64,000 nucleotides of DNA, from NCBI GenBank assembly GCA_964247055.1, contig OZ176057.1, positions 2,666,001 through 2,730,000 of the forward strand. Reading direction: 5' to 3'. Both the position numbers and the translations under genes were made by a program. The notes below the pieces were generated by a model that ran no database searches, was not told the origin of the DNA, and saw only the letters and a list, made by a program, of their open reading frames with translations. Below, one piece after another: positions 26,925 through 41,286 of the stretch (its first letter is position 1; every line of letters starts with the position of its first letter). The stretch is from Paragordius varius. Taxonomy: Eukaryota > Nematomorpha.

Positions 26925-27099
26925 CAGTGTGTGAGTAAGTATGTTAGTTTTTCATTAATTATGGATTGCAAGGGGAAATATTATTGACTTAAAGTTGTTA
27001 TTTTTGCTTTTTATTACTATAAGCTAATAATTTTCTTCGCTGTATATGCTATCTCGTAATATTAAATCAAAAACTAACTATGTTTATTTACTCATCTGA
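26925..27099. mobile_element. Family-6 palindromic MITE
   Basis: CAGTGTGTGAGTAAGTATG and TTTATTTACTCATCTG ends. It starts about 28 bp after the double hairpin. Confidence 0.65.
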
Positions 27100-27112
27100 G
27101 AGGGAAATAGAA

Positions 27113-27335
27113 ATACATTATTATGCATTTTAATGGTTGCTTTTTTCTCACAAAAGTAGGCAATTTGCAACACAGTGGTGTACAGAAAAAACAACAAATT
27201 TTTTTATAAGCAATTTTTTCCTTTTTTACATTACCTTGTTAATCTTATTCAATATTTTGTTGTTGTTTCTTAACTTTGTTGCAAATCGCCCAAATATAAT
27301 GTGAAATAGACATCTCAAATGCATACTGTTAACGA
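27113..27335. mobile_element. Family-7 palindromic MITE
   Basis: ATTATGCATTTTAATGGTTG and CATCTCAAATGCATACTG ends, with TTGCAACACAGTGGTGTACA inside. A related copy lies at about 10690-10855 and an end fragment near 15500. Confidence 0.6.
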
Positions 27336-28339
27336 AAAATTTTAATTTTTTTATTTTGGCCTATCACGCATAAACTAATTAGATTGAGGGATTGTACAAT
27401 AAACTTTTAGTAATTATAACTTAAAAACGAACACTATAAACAAAAAAATGTATATTACGGGATAGATAGGTTATAATGAAATCTTAATATAAATAAAGAG
27501 GGATCTTACTAGACGAGAAGTTTTGAATTAATTCTTATATCTGCCTGCTCCTATCATTCGAAATACAATTTAAAACTTCAGATACATATAAAAATAGTCA
27601 ATTATTCATATTTTTAGAGTGTTATATAGCGGAAAATACTGTATCTGAATATATTTATTAACAATGAATGTTGTGAAAATGCAAATAATTTTCTATAATC
27701 ATAAACTGCAAGTTTCTATTTTTTAAAAGAGAATTTTTTTATTTTTTGTTTTAGGGAAGACATTAATTTGTCCTTATCTAACCATCATATGTTCCTGTAA
27801 CAAATATCAAAGGATATATTAATTGACCGTTTAGGATAATCACGAAATATAATATTTTTACATTTTTTTTACATTTTATGATATGTTTTCAAGGGGGTCC
27901 GCTTAAAACTCCAAAAAATTTAATTATATCAATGTGAGTTTTAAGTTTTTTGGGTTCTTAATACATTTTAATTCTGTAAATTTAATTAAAAAAAGAAAAA
28001 TAGAGTAGACTACAGATTTTCGACCTAATGAGTTAAATACATTTAAATAGGTGGCACATATACTTTACTTTATAAGTCCATGACTTTTGGAAATGGCATC
28101 GTCAAATACGGACATTTTTGACAAATATGAATATTTTTTTAAATCGAATCTAATTACAGTTCAAATTAATTATTAGCATGTGAGACTAAATTAAGAAATT
28201 CTATGTTTTGAAAGTTAAAATTATTAGGTTAAATAAAAAATTTTAAAGGTTTCTGTATGGATTGATTTAGGCAAACCCAATTAGTGTGTTAAAATAATAC
28301 ATAATCTATATTTAACACAGGAAACATGATATTTACGGT

Positions 28340-28620
28340 CAAAATTGAAATTATACTACGGACAAAACGTAAAAATATAAAGACAAATATTTTTTCTAAA
28401 AGACAACCATACTTTTTAGATTTTGATGTTTTCAAAGTAACTCATTGTTTTAAACTGCAAAGTATGAAATTGATGTGTATATGGTAAAACAATCAATTAT
28501 ATATATTTTAGATTTTAGTTATACAATTTATGTGAAAAAAATGAAAGGTTAAAAAGGTATTGAAAAAAAAAGATATTTGTGTTTATATTTTAACGTTTTG
28601 TCCGTAAAATCTTAATTATA
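28340..28620. mobile_element. Family-2 MITE
   Basis: AAAATTGAAATTATACTACG to TTTGTCCGTAAAATCTTAAT, in the gene-free block. Confidence 0.75.
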
Positions 28621-29219
28621 ATGATAACGCCTTCATAATGATATTCTGAAAAGATTTTCATAGATAAAGTTGATCCTTACTTTTTGGGCACATTTTAAAG
28701 GGCTCATATTGAACTTAAATATATTTTAAGATAATGAAACTAAAAAATAAATTAATTCTTTGAATATATCGTAGATTTCAAATTTTAGGGGTGCCTATGT
28801 GCGTTTTGGAAAGTAGTTTTTAGATACAGTTGATAACGCTGATTTTTTGAATAAAAATTATAGGAGATCTAGCGCGCCTTATAAAAGATATAAATGCAAA
28901 CAAACAAAGGATAAAAACAACTTTCACAGTATTTTAGTCTAATATTTCTTGATTTTATACGAATATTTATCTTTTTATAAATAAATATACTAAAACAGTA
29001 AAAGTAACTTAAAAATTAAATTTTTGATATTCCTTTTGACTTTGCTATATAATATAATAGGAATCAGGTAGTTTTATTTTTGAAGTATCCTCAATTTCAA
29101 AATGTTAAAAAGCTTGTAAGTGTCAAAACATATTTGAATGCAAACTTACATATAAATTATCAATTTTAATTTAAGCTACGCAATCATTTGTATACCTAAG
29201 AAATTTGAAGAGTTTATTA

Positions 29220-30680
29220 TAATGTGACCAGATATTTTTAACTTGGACGCAGTACAAAATTAAAACATACTTTGCCTGTTTTTACACCATCAGTGTGGTA
29301 TATTACAAAGTTTCAACAAAAAAATATTTTATCAGGATTATCATGGCGCTTTTAACCTTTACGAGTTATTAAAGTACACTTTTGTGGTAGGTGCTCCGTA
29401 TAAAATTGCAAAAGGTGAGGAATTTTTTTATATATATTTTTTGGTGAAAGCCAAGTGCTTTATTTCAAAAAATATCACTAAAATATATAAACCATATATA
29501 AAAAGCAAAACTATATTAAAAATTTTAAAATTGTTGAATGTAAGCTCTGAAAATCCCAAATTTTTTGGCTTTTTTAAAATGGACTGTTCTCTCAAAGAAA
29601 ACGCAATAATTCCGACATTGTGCAATAATTATAAATATAAGCTAAATTTTGTATCTATATTTTTAAAAAAAATGCATACTCTATTTCTTAACAAATTTTG
29701 TTGAAGCGTACTTCATACTATTTTCAGCATGATAGAAACGATATAAACGGTTTAAGACTTTATATATATATATATATATATTTCGATAATGCTATACGTT
29801 TTCCTCACTCAGAATTATTGTGTTTTACAAAAATTCACCAAAATATGCAAGAAGCAAACCTTTAAATTACCTATAGTAATGTTCAACATCATCGAATTAT
29901 TTAGAAAAAGGGCACCGTTTCCATCATTCTTTAAAATAGTTTGAAGTACGCTTCAACAAAGTATCTCAAATTTGTTTATGCAAAAATAAGAAAACTAATA
30001 AAAATTAAAGTTTAGGAAAAAAATTAAGAAATATCATACCCCCCACCTAATTAGTATTGAAAACGTATAAAACTCAATTTTTTAATACGAAAACAGGTTA
30101 TTTCAAAATCATATGCCATATATAATAAATTTTGAATTATATGTTACGGGAATACAATTTTTTATATAATTTCCCATTTGATAATTTTAACAAAAAATGA
30201 ACTTTTTTAACCTGATTAAACATTTATTAAATTATCATAAATTAATTTTATTAATATTAAATTTTGAGGCCTCTTTTTGCGGAAGCCCTGAGTGAAAAAG
30301 CCTTTAGCCTGAATCTTACGGTGGAGTGGGAGATTTATAGTTTCACCAACGAAAAGCTGCAATCCTAAGCGGTTTGACCGATCCAAAACCCAATATGTAT
30401 AATTCGAGCAGAAAATAAAATATTAACCAATTAAAAATAGGCCAATCTTAGTTTTTACCGTAAAATGAACCATTTCTTTACAAAATATGGGGTTATTTTT
30501 ACAGAGGGTACTATATTAAATTCTAAAATATTTTTTTCAAATAAAAGGTAATTAATGAATATTTTTATAAAATTAAATTTTTTCAATTTCAAAACAGTAC
30601 AAAAGTGGGCGCAGTACAGGCGCAGTTTTTTCTGAAAACCCAGTACTGTACTGCGAAAAACAGCCTATCTGGTCACATTA
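29220..30680. mobile_element. Non-autonomous hAT element with intact 8-bp target duplication
   Basis: The termini are perfect 15-bp inverted repeats, TAATGTGACCAGATA and TATCTGGTCACATTA. Both are flanked by the direct repeat GTTTATTA (29212-29219 and 30681-30688), the 8-bp duplication expected of hAT transposons. The 1.46-kb interior has no transposase motif. It holds a foldback segment (29340-29960) and a GC-richer patch (30270-30380). Confidence 0.8.
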
Positions 30681-31202
30681 GTTTATTACGAATTGAAAAA
30701 TTAACGTAATTTTTTACATCTTTCCATAGTTTAAACAAAAACGATATTTTGAATAAATTTCAACTGTTTGGAGCTATCCCAATGTATTAATATATAATAA
30801 AATTATATGCGTTTTACATTTTAACCAAAAAAGTTATAGGCAATGTTTTATATCCAATTTTTTTAGGATTCTGACGCTATCTAAACATTTTTCTGAAACT
30901 TACAAATTGTACTCCTAAAAGGCATGTTATATAAATATATATATTAAAATTTTTTTATAAATAATTAATATCATCTGATCTAAATGATATTATATTGGGT
31001 TTAATTAGCTAAATAATTGAATCAAAGGTTTATGTGCAGAATTTTATAACCCAAATATTTTATATTATCAAGGTCGTAAACGAAAAAATATTAAGGCCAA
31101 AACATTTAAAGGCTGTTAAAATTATATTTTTTTTAATGAAATAATTTTTATGTAGAAATTATCAAAATGTTGAAGTTTTTATTAAAAAGATATATAAAGT
31201 AA

Positions 31203-31427
31203 TAATTGATATTTAAGGGCAAAACGTAAAAATATAAAGACAAATATTTTTTACTAAAGGACAACCATATGTTTTAAATCTTACATTTTTTACATAATAA
31301 CTCATTGTTTGTTATCGCAAAGTATGAAATAAAGATATAGTATAGTTTTCTTTTGTAAAAAAATATTTATCTTTATATTTTTATGTTTTGTCCGTATAAT
31401 TTCAATTTTTACTGTAATTTCATCCGC
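31203..31427. mobile_element. Family-2 MITE, short left arm
   Basis: GGGCAAAACGTAAAAATATA to TTTGTCCGTATAATTTCAAT. Confidence 0.7.
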
Positions 31428-33810
31428 AAATAATTAAACTTTACAGTAACAATTATCAGATTAATTATTTTGTCATTGTGATCATTTGACATATTCATAA
31501 AATAACTATAAACCATTCTCTGCTGAGCATTGCACTGAAATTCCAAATTTACCAAAATTTTCAATAAGTTTTCTAAAAAAGATGCGAATTAATATATAAT
31601 TAATTTTAAAAATGATATATATATATATTATTTTAAAGAATCATTAAGGATATCTGGATACATTACAAAAGACACAGAAGGATTTAATCTTTTAATTGTT
31701 TAATTTGACATATAATATAGCAACCATATTTTTTTAAATTTTACTAATTTAAAAAAGTACTCTGAATTTTTAAGACCCTTTGAATAAAAATGTAATCATC
31801 AGTTAATGTTGAGTGGAAATTTCAGCATTGGGGAATTAATATTTTTACGTGTAATAATATTTTTTCCGTTTTTTATTTCTGCTTTTTTAAACAAATACAG
31901 TTAAAAGCTTTTGATTTACTCATTTTTATATAAAAATTATATTATTACTTTATTAAATATTAAAATATTGTCTAATGTTTTCTGAAATCTGATATGTGTG
32001 TTCATAGGAGCTCACAATAAAATTCTGTTTTCTATTAAAAGATTTTTAAATATTATTTATAAATATTTTTATTTTAAAAAAAAACTTCATTTTACACCTT
32101 GTTAAAAAATATTTTTTTTATTTTTTTTTTAATTTTTTTTGTTAAAAAAAGAAAAAATGCTTTCCGTTCGACAAGTTTGATTGCGGTGAAAAGCTGAACA
32201 AACATAAATATGTTTAATAAAAAAATTAAAGCAATTAATTATATAATATGCATAATATATATATATATATAATTGTTATATTTTTTTACAATTCAAAAAT
32301 AAATATTCAATATATTATAAATTATTGAATGATTGTGCTTTATAGTCAAAAAATAATGTTTAATGTTAACCAAATTAGTATTGAAAAAAAAACTATGTAT
32401 ATTTTATTGATTTGTATGTTATTGATTAAATTTGATATTGAAAATCGCGGAGAATATTTTCTGTTAAAATAAATTATATAAAAAATGTTTTCAAAAACAG
32501 AAAATAATATTTATGCGTAATAATAAAACTTAAAAAGATACTAAAACACACTTGATATAAGCATATATATATAGAGTAAACTAAACAATTTATAATTTTT
32601 TTGTGTTCATCAACTTAATTAATTAATTATCTAAACCAATTTTTTATTTTTTTTGAAAAAAATTAAAAATATTCTTTTTGGCAAGACCCATAATATTCGA
32701 CACTAAAATCAAACAAAATATTGGCCCAACCAACCCTCCCTCCTCACACATTACTTACTAAACTTACATATATATCATAATAAATCAATATTGAGATCAA
32801 TAATAATATAAAAAAGAAATATATAATTTCTGTCATTTATTATATTGAAAATTTGCATTCAAATTACTGGGAAATTTTGACAAAAATAGATTTTTTTCAC
32901 AGATACATAATATTCGAGAATCATAGGATAATTAATCCCTTTGATATTCCGTTTTTTGTTGGGTAAGTCTTGGTTTGGGGTTAATTTTTCGATTTTCTTT
33001 TTTTGATTTTCTTTTTTGATAATTGATAAAATTTGTTTTGAAATTTATTTTATTTAATATTTTACCTAGAAAAATAATTAATAATTAAGATAGATAAATT
33101 GCAACATATATTTGTACAAAGCGTCTTTAAAGGGTGTGTTTAAATATATCCAACAAACTAATTGGTATTCAACGCGTGTTTGATTTAAAAAAATGTAAGT
33201 TACAACTATAAAATTACGATAATTTTATTTTTTGAAATTCGAGTCTACACCAATTATGAAAAATATCATTTTTGCGCCCTAAATTTATTTTTGGACCTTA
33301 AATGTTTTTGGGTTTTTGAACTTTTTAATCATATATTGACCAAATCAGCGATATTTATTTTAGAAAAATATATAAAACAGTTTTATTTAACCTCTGTAAC
33401 TAACAAAAAAATTCAAAACAAACTCGATTTTCCAATCTTTGCATTTTACAATATACCAACTATATATTTGACATTTTAATATTTTACCATCAGCACTTCA
33501 AATAAGTCCATCGCTTGTGTAAAAAAGAAATATTAAGACAAACTTATTCTTGCCTAATTTTTGTTGAACTAGCCTAAAAGTTTACCATTGTAGTTGAGTG
33601 CGCTATCAATTTAAATTATTCCATATTATTGTTAGAAACAAAAACGATAGCTCAAATATGTAAAAATTAGCTTTCGTTTAAACGTTAAAATATGTTATTA
33701 ATTTTTGTCACCTTATATAACTTGGACACCACTGTCCAAACCTTTTACATTTTTATTAATTTTTTGCAATACGATATCTATAAAAACTATTTATATTGTT
33801 GTGTGGACAG

Positions 33811-36800
33811 AACGATCGATTAGTAACGAGTACAAACCTTGCTGGAATACAACCAGGAGCCCCCATAACCAAAGCAGAAGAAGAGGCCTTACTCAGGGAA
33901 CGTTTAAATCCTTCACCTTCGCAACTTAAATCATCTTACGGCGTTAGAGGCGGACCTATGGAAATCGAAGAACGTCGCGTAGTTCGCCCGGCTCCAACCG
34001 GTTCAATTTTCATTTTATTTTGATTTGATTTATTAATTTATTATTTTACTTTTATAAAGGTGTGATGGTAAAATAAGTAGGCGCTGGACTTTTACGCTGC
34101 GTGCCAGAGTTCGAACCCTAAACTATGCAATTTTCCATTATCTCACTGTGAGTCCTGAGCAGGCAGGCAGACGAGTGTTAAAGCCTTCACATGTCCGGAT
34201 ACAATTTGGGTTCTTACCCTTTAATTAAAAAAGGAAAAAGGAGATCCTAAACTGTATAATTTATTTTGCTTGTAAAACGAGAATTAAATATATACAGACC
34301 TAACGTAAAAAAATAAAGAGACAAACATATTTTTTTCACAACGCTGCTGTACTTTTTTGTACTTGATTGTTTTACTTTGAAAAGTATGTTGGTACAGTCA
34401 TGTGTCCCTTTATTTTATCAAAAATTTATTTTTTTTCGTTAAATGGGTATAAATATTTGGTAAAGAATAGAAAAAATCAGAGCTATATGGTATTAACTAG
34501 ATCACATTCATTAAAAAGTATAAAAATTACCATAGAGCTCTTGTTTTTTCCATTCTTTACCAAATATTTATACCCTAACAAAAAAAAAATTTAATAAAAT
34601 AAAGGAACATGACTGTAAAACAGAAAATAAATAAAATCTATACCCATGTAACGTAAAAACATAAAGGGACAATTATGTGTTTTTTTGATTAACTGCTGTA
34701 ATTTATTAAACCATATTTTTTTTTAATTTTAGAGGGTATGAAATCGAGAATTAAATTGGTAACACTATTAATTATAGATATTCAAAAATTGTAATAAATA
34801 ATTTATATAGGAAATATCCAGGAAGATAGGTTATATGGTAGTTTTTTGAATAAAAATATTTTCCTTTATGTTTTTACTTTTTACGTTGTAACTGTATAAA
34901 ATTATTTCTTACTGTATATTCGATTATAATTTACTTAGATTTAAATTTTAGCCTTTTTAGTTCTTTAACGCGTTTGGTTTAAATACTGTCTGGTTTTTCG
35001 CCGAAAAGAAATTTTATGGATGTTAAAGGCCAAAAATAGGAAATTATTTATTGTATAGGCGGTAAAAAAGGGGCCAGTAAAAAGTAATTTTAATGAAAGA
35101 AATCGGATCTTAAAAATTGATTAATTAATTACCAGCGTATTTAGAATCTTTAAGTTTGGCCTAAAAGCAAATTTTTGAAATTACTAACAGTTATGTCGAA
35201 ATTAAAAATACTCTTTCCTCTTTAGTCCCTAGCATATTTTTTCTTTGTAATTTTTAATAAATATTATTAGTCTGTTTTTTATAAAATTTTTGAAATTTTT
35301 ATACGAGTGTTATTTGATTTTAGCGAAAACAATACCTTACAACACTTGAATGAATCATCCTTTTTTGTCTTTTTTTTCTTATTACCTCTTTAATTCAAAT
35401 AAAAAACACCTTTCTCACAACAAAAGCAAATAATTTTTATATATTGATGACATTTGTAGTTTTTGTAACAAAGGAGAGGTCTAGGGGCTAGATTGTAACA
35501 AATGTTTATTTGTTTGGGCAAATATTTTCTTTTATGAATTAATATTTAGGCTTTAAAAATTATATATTATTTGACTGATTGGTTTAAATTATTACATTAT
35601 AAATCATATTTAATAAAATCGACCCCACATATTTTAAAATTTTTATTAGCATATATAATATGTTAGAATCTATAAATTTTTAACTGCTACTGAAACAAAG
35701 TTAATATTCTTGGAGCTATAGTAATTGCGAACCCAATACCTAACCTTGTGCAAAAATAAATACAGTTAAAATTTAAATTGGACGGACAAAACGTAAAAAT
35801 ACAATAACAAATGTTTTTTTTCAAAAGACAATCACACTTTTTTAAACCTTAATTTTTCAGATAATTTGATTACAATCATAAAATATGTAATTTCTTACAT
35901 TTACATATCTATTATATAAATTTACAATTTTAAACAATAATTAATTTTTAAAATATCAGGGGTAAACGGTATGATGTCTTTTGGACAAATCTTTTTATTT
36001 TTACGTTTTGTACGTAATATCAATTTCTGTAACTTTACGGTTTGGACTTCTGTTTTATTGTTAAATTTTACAACAAATTTATATATGGGGCGTAATAATG
36101 ATATTTTTTTAGGCGTTATGGATGTTTGGGTGAAACCTTTGTTAGCAGAATTTTTGGCAACCATGGTTTTCGTTTTTATCGGATGTTGTCAAATGATGAG
36201 CCGAGATATATCTGCCGCGGCGTTTGCCCATGGCCTTACCATAGCTGTACTAGTAGCTAGTCTTGCTGATATAAGGTAAAATACCCAAATTTATAAATTA
36301 CACTTGCTGCGTATGATATGAAAAAAAAGATTGCCCATAATTAACAAAATTGATGATAAAAAAGTTGAGTAATCGCTAATATTTGTGCTGATTTACCATA
36401 CGCTACTGTATAAAACTGAAAATGGTTTATTGTATACATTTCGGCCGTAAACGGTATACAAGCGAAATAAAAGCAATTAAAAATGCAAATGGTCATTTAG
36501 ATTATAGTACTTAAATCAAAACTTCCAATATTTTACACCAATTTGTTAAATAATTAATCTTATTTACTATAAAAATGTATAATTTTAGTTGCGTTTGTAT
36601 GTAAATTTTACAAAGTTCACATGCGTTGCCCAAACGATTAAGTTTTTTATTTTTTAAATTTGTTTTTTCAATACGTTAAATTTATCTTGCCCAATACACC
36701 TTTTAAAATCTTTTACAAAGTTCGATCATGCAATATATTAATTATTAATTGTATTAAATAGGTCCGTCCACAAAAGTTAAAAATTATTTTATTTGTTAGA

Positions 36801-39800
36801 TAAATGTTCACGCCTTTTTTACCATTTTTTTTGAATATAATAAAATTCATTTTAAGTGCATGGTTAATATTATTTAATTTTGTGACAGATGTCCTTACCT
36901 TCTCCCTTCTTTGAAAGATAACGCAAAATGCACAATAAAATTTTTATCTTATAGGTTTCACAATCAAAAATCAATACAATAATTTATTGTTCGTTTTATT
37001 ATACGATAAATGGCTATATACAATTTATCACATCATCTCTAAACAATTTTTTTTCCGTTTTTAACATTAATTACTTCTAATGTTAACCAAAAAAGTATGC
37101 GTAGAATTAAAGAAAAAAAAGCTAATATATAATATAAGAGCGCATACTAAGTCTTCCTTGGCCTTTTCATTATTATATAATAATTGCAGATAAACTTATT
37201 TTCCAATCTGATATCGCCTACGCTTCGTTTTTTGTATCTATATCATGAAATTTTTATCGCGTCCTTTGGATGAAAAAACAATCGATAGATAGATAATTAA
37301 ACATATTTTTTTGCAAAACTACATTTTGTGTGTTTGTAATCTGAAAATGATAACCATAAAAAGTGTATCGAAACACTTGTATAAACACTAATAATTAACA
37401 AGTGAGAAAATAGGTCTGTTCGTAAAAAATAACCCAAAAATTTTATGGTAAATATTTCAAACGATAGAAGTTAAATTTTATTAATGTTTTAACTTGCGAA
37501 ACTTTTATAAACTTTAGGTTATAAAAAAACTTATTAAAATATGCATGCTCTGAAATAATTATATGTAAACAACTGTCATTTTACCTAATTAAGTTGTTTT
37601 ATGATATTCATGTAACTTGTGGGTTTGCTTATAAAGATTTAAAGGTAAATCATAAATTTAAGCAATGTGTCGTAGGTAGGAAAAAATTTACATTCAATAT
37701 TTAACATTTAGATTTTTTTGTCTCCATATTAAATAAATAAACTAAAATTCTTCACCAGGGGTGTCCAATACTAATGGCTTCGCGGGCCGCATGGGCATAT
37801 AGAAATATTTTATTAAACCTTGAACGTGGGACTGTAAAATATAAGCTCAATAAACAAATTCTTTTATTCCGTTGCAAATTGGTTAAACTTATTCATTAGA
37901 ATTGTTTAAGGAATATCGATTTTACAAATATTTTTTGCAATGCATATATTTTCAAATTTTACGCGGGCCTAATGTTGACACCTTTGATCTTATTTTCGAT
38001 ATTCACTTCATATTAACAGAAATTCAAACATCATTTCAAAAACTTGATTTCTTTAAAAGCTAATATAAATTTTTTTATAAAATTTTAAAACATTGTTTGA
38101 ATTTTGCATTTCAGTGGTGGACACATAAACCCGGCCGTGACATTGGGTGTCATCATAGGAGGCGGAATTAGTTTAGTTAAAGGAGCTCTTTACATCATTT
38201 GTCAAATGTTGGGCGCTATCGTGGGAGCCTCCATGTTTTTGGTAAGTAATTTCTAAATATTTATATTTATATACCATTTACAGTTCAAATTCACCCCTGA
38301 ACAATTCAAATTCACCCTTTAACAATTTAAATTTACCCTTGAACAATTCAAATTCACCCTAAAAATATATTTTGTGGTTTTGAACTGATATAACTCATTA
38401 TTATTAATATGAAATATATCTTTATGGAATATTTTATTGTTTTTTCAGTATTTATTATTTTAGTTTAAAACAAAATTTTTATTTTTTAAAAATATATAAT
38501 AATATAGGTAATTTTTAAAATTAAATAACATATATTATATGCGAGGGTGAATTTGAATTGTTCAAGGGTGAATTTATATTGTTTTAGAGTCAGTTTGAAT
38601 TGTAAATGGTATAGTAGAAAATGTTTTGAGGTACAAAATTACGCAATCGAGAAAAGAAATATTTTGATAAGCTAAGTCAATTAATTTATTTGTTCTATAG
38701 TTGTCGAGATATAACCGGTTTTGGGCGAAAAAAAGTTAAATAAAATCAGATGTGTTAATATAAGGTTAGACCGATTTTAAATATATGTATTTATATCATA
38801 AGTAAGTTTTTAATGATTAATTTATTTTCTATATTCTGTAAAATGTTTTTTTTTCTAAATGCGTTCTTTATTTTGGAGCTACTAATATTTTTTTAGGTAT
38901 TTATGATATTCACTTGTTTTTTTGTCAAACAATAGTTGCCACATTTTTATTCGAAACAATTAAATATCCTTTTTTATTATAAATAACAAACTTGATAAAT
39001 TAGGGTTAATATAACTAGGATTTTACTAATGGTAGATAGCATTCACAATCTAGAGAAAGATTATTATCATAAAATTTTTTTTCCTGCAAATTTTTATGTA
39101 AAGCTAACCATACAATTTACTCTTGTAGTATAATGGTTAAATAATCATGATGAATACAGTATGAATTAGTATACATTGCTAGTTTTTTATAAATTGTCGT
39201 CAGTTAACATATTCAGAAAAGGGCAAAATTTTTGCCTATTTTTTTAACTTTTTACCATTGTTAGGCAATAAAAATGCTCTTCTCTGTAAATCCTATCAGA
39301 TTATATTTATTTATAAAAAAATAATGTAACTTTACTATATCATTTGCAATTCAAATTCACCCTTGAACAATTCAAATTCACCCTAAAAATAAATTGTGTG
39401 TTTTCGAGCCAATATAACTCTTCATAATTAAAAAATATATTGTTATGGCATATTTTATAATTTTTTCAGTATTATATTTATTTTAAACGTAATTTCATCA
39501 TTTTTCAAAAATATAAAAAAATATAGGTATATACTTAAAAAACACATAATTATTTAAGGGTGAATTTGAATCGCTGAGGGTGAATTTGAATTGTTTAAGG
39601 CTGAATTTGAATTGTTTAAGGGTTACTGATACTGATACCATGCCTAAAAATATGATCAAATATGTTGTAGGGCGGTGTTGGTATGGACAATTATAAACGG
39701 CTTTTGGGTGGAATGACGCTGTATAATGCAAGTCCGGGTGGTATTTTACAAGGTCAAGCCTTTCTGTGCGAGGTCGTTTTTACCGGATTACTCGTTTTTG

Positions 39801-41255
39801 TAGTTTTAATGTTGGCTTTGGATCACGGGGGTCGGAACCCTGTAACTGCCCTCTACATTGGATTGTCCATTACGGCGTGCATTTATGCTGGGTAAAATAT
39901 TTTTCCCCTTAAACACATTAAATATTTTCACCAATTTACAGTAAAAAACGTAAAAATACTTAAAGACAAATATTTTCTTTGCTTTTAAAGGATCCCTGTG
40001 GTAATTTTTTTAATATACTCATTTGTTATTGCAGTTATGAAATAGAAATGTATATTGGCTCACAATAAATCATATGCTTTACTTGTAATTAAATTTATAT
40101 TTATATAGGAAAAATAAGGGTAAAAAGTGTCGTTATCTTTGGAAAAAAAATATTTGTCTTTATGTTTTTACGATTTTTCCGTATAATATCAATTTTTACT
40201 GTATTTAATGGAGTTTGTTTAATTACCTACAATTTTCATGTATAAGTCACATATAAAACCAATATATACGAGTTTCTTGCCCAAACAAATATTAAATTTA
40301 TGTTTAGTTTATTGCAAAACATTCCTAGTGATTTCAAACTAATTTATTTTACATTTCTTAATTATATATATCGTTAAATAGAGGAAATATTTCGGGAGCT
40401 TCGCTTAACCCTGCGCGTACTTTTGGTCCTGGAGTCTTATTTGCTATAGCGGGCCGTCATAACTGGTATGGACAATGGGTTTACTACGTAGGTCCTTTCT
40501 TGGGCGCTGCCATCGCTGGTCTATTGTATCGGTACATATTTTATTTTAAAGTACTTTACAATTTTTGGGGTTGGGCCTAACAAGTTAAAACAGCTTTGCG
40601 ACCAATAAGCTAAAATTCGAATTATAACGGAAAAACGTCAAAACTACATTTTTTATAAGGAAAAATCAGGGGATCTAACCTTTCTTCATAAAAGCATACT
40701 TTTGAATATTGATTTTTATGCTAATATTATCTGACGTTTTGATTGCGAAATAGGAAATTATGTAAATTGGTTTCACATAAGGGGAATTCATAATTATTTA
40801 GGATGTATAAAAAATTGCATAAAAATTTCTAAATTTAAATCCTTTCTTTATTCTTGACGTTTTGTTGTCTGTTTAATTTTTTTTATATAATAAAAATATT
40901 TTTTTTTAAAAAAAATGTTTTGTTTTGCTTAAATAAAATCTCACTCATCTTAAAATTAATTTTATGGTTAACAATTTATTTTGTTTTTACCAGTCAATTT
41001 ACTATTGTATTATTAATTAAATGGTTATAATAGTGATTGCAGATAAACTCTGTTATATAATAAATCAGATCATGTAAGATTTTTTTGGTTTATTTTAAAA
41101 TTATTTTTTATTGTATAGTTTTGTATTCCGTACCCGGGAAGTTTAATAGTCGGAAATATCAACAATGTGCAAAGAACATATTTTTTTAATTTATAAATAT
41201 GTGTTTATGCAACTATCTGTAACATGTGTAAAATTAATTAGTTTTTATTTTAGAA

Positions 41256-41286
<31 letters not shown>

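Larger units (their letters stand above)
17074..33810. other. Long stretch without a recognised gene
   Basis: Apart from the repeats and weak exon candidates listed separately, I see only AT-rich sequence with short chance frames. It presumably contains the PLD promoter on its left side and the aquaporin promoter, and perhaps a first aquaporin exon, on its right. I could not place a TATA box or start site with any confidence in this composition. Confidence 0.6.

Noticed and set aside
29384-29704. 106-codon plus-strand frame
   Set aside because: Lies inside the hAT element and a foldback repeat; Lys/Ile/Phe-rich with no motif.
30270-30380. GC-richer patch considered as a tRNA or SINE head
   Set aside because: No proper B box (GGTTTGACCGATCC differs at key bases) and no tRNA fold seen; left as part of the hAT interior.
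34066-34125. Possible functional tRNA gene
   Set aside because: Only the promoter boxes are tRNA-like; acceptor and anticodon stems do not pair, so it is called a SINE.
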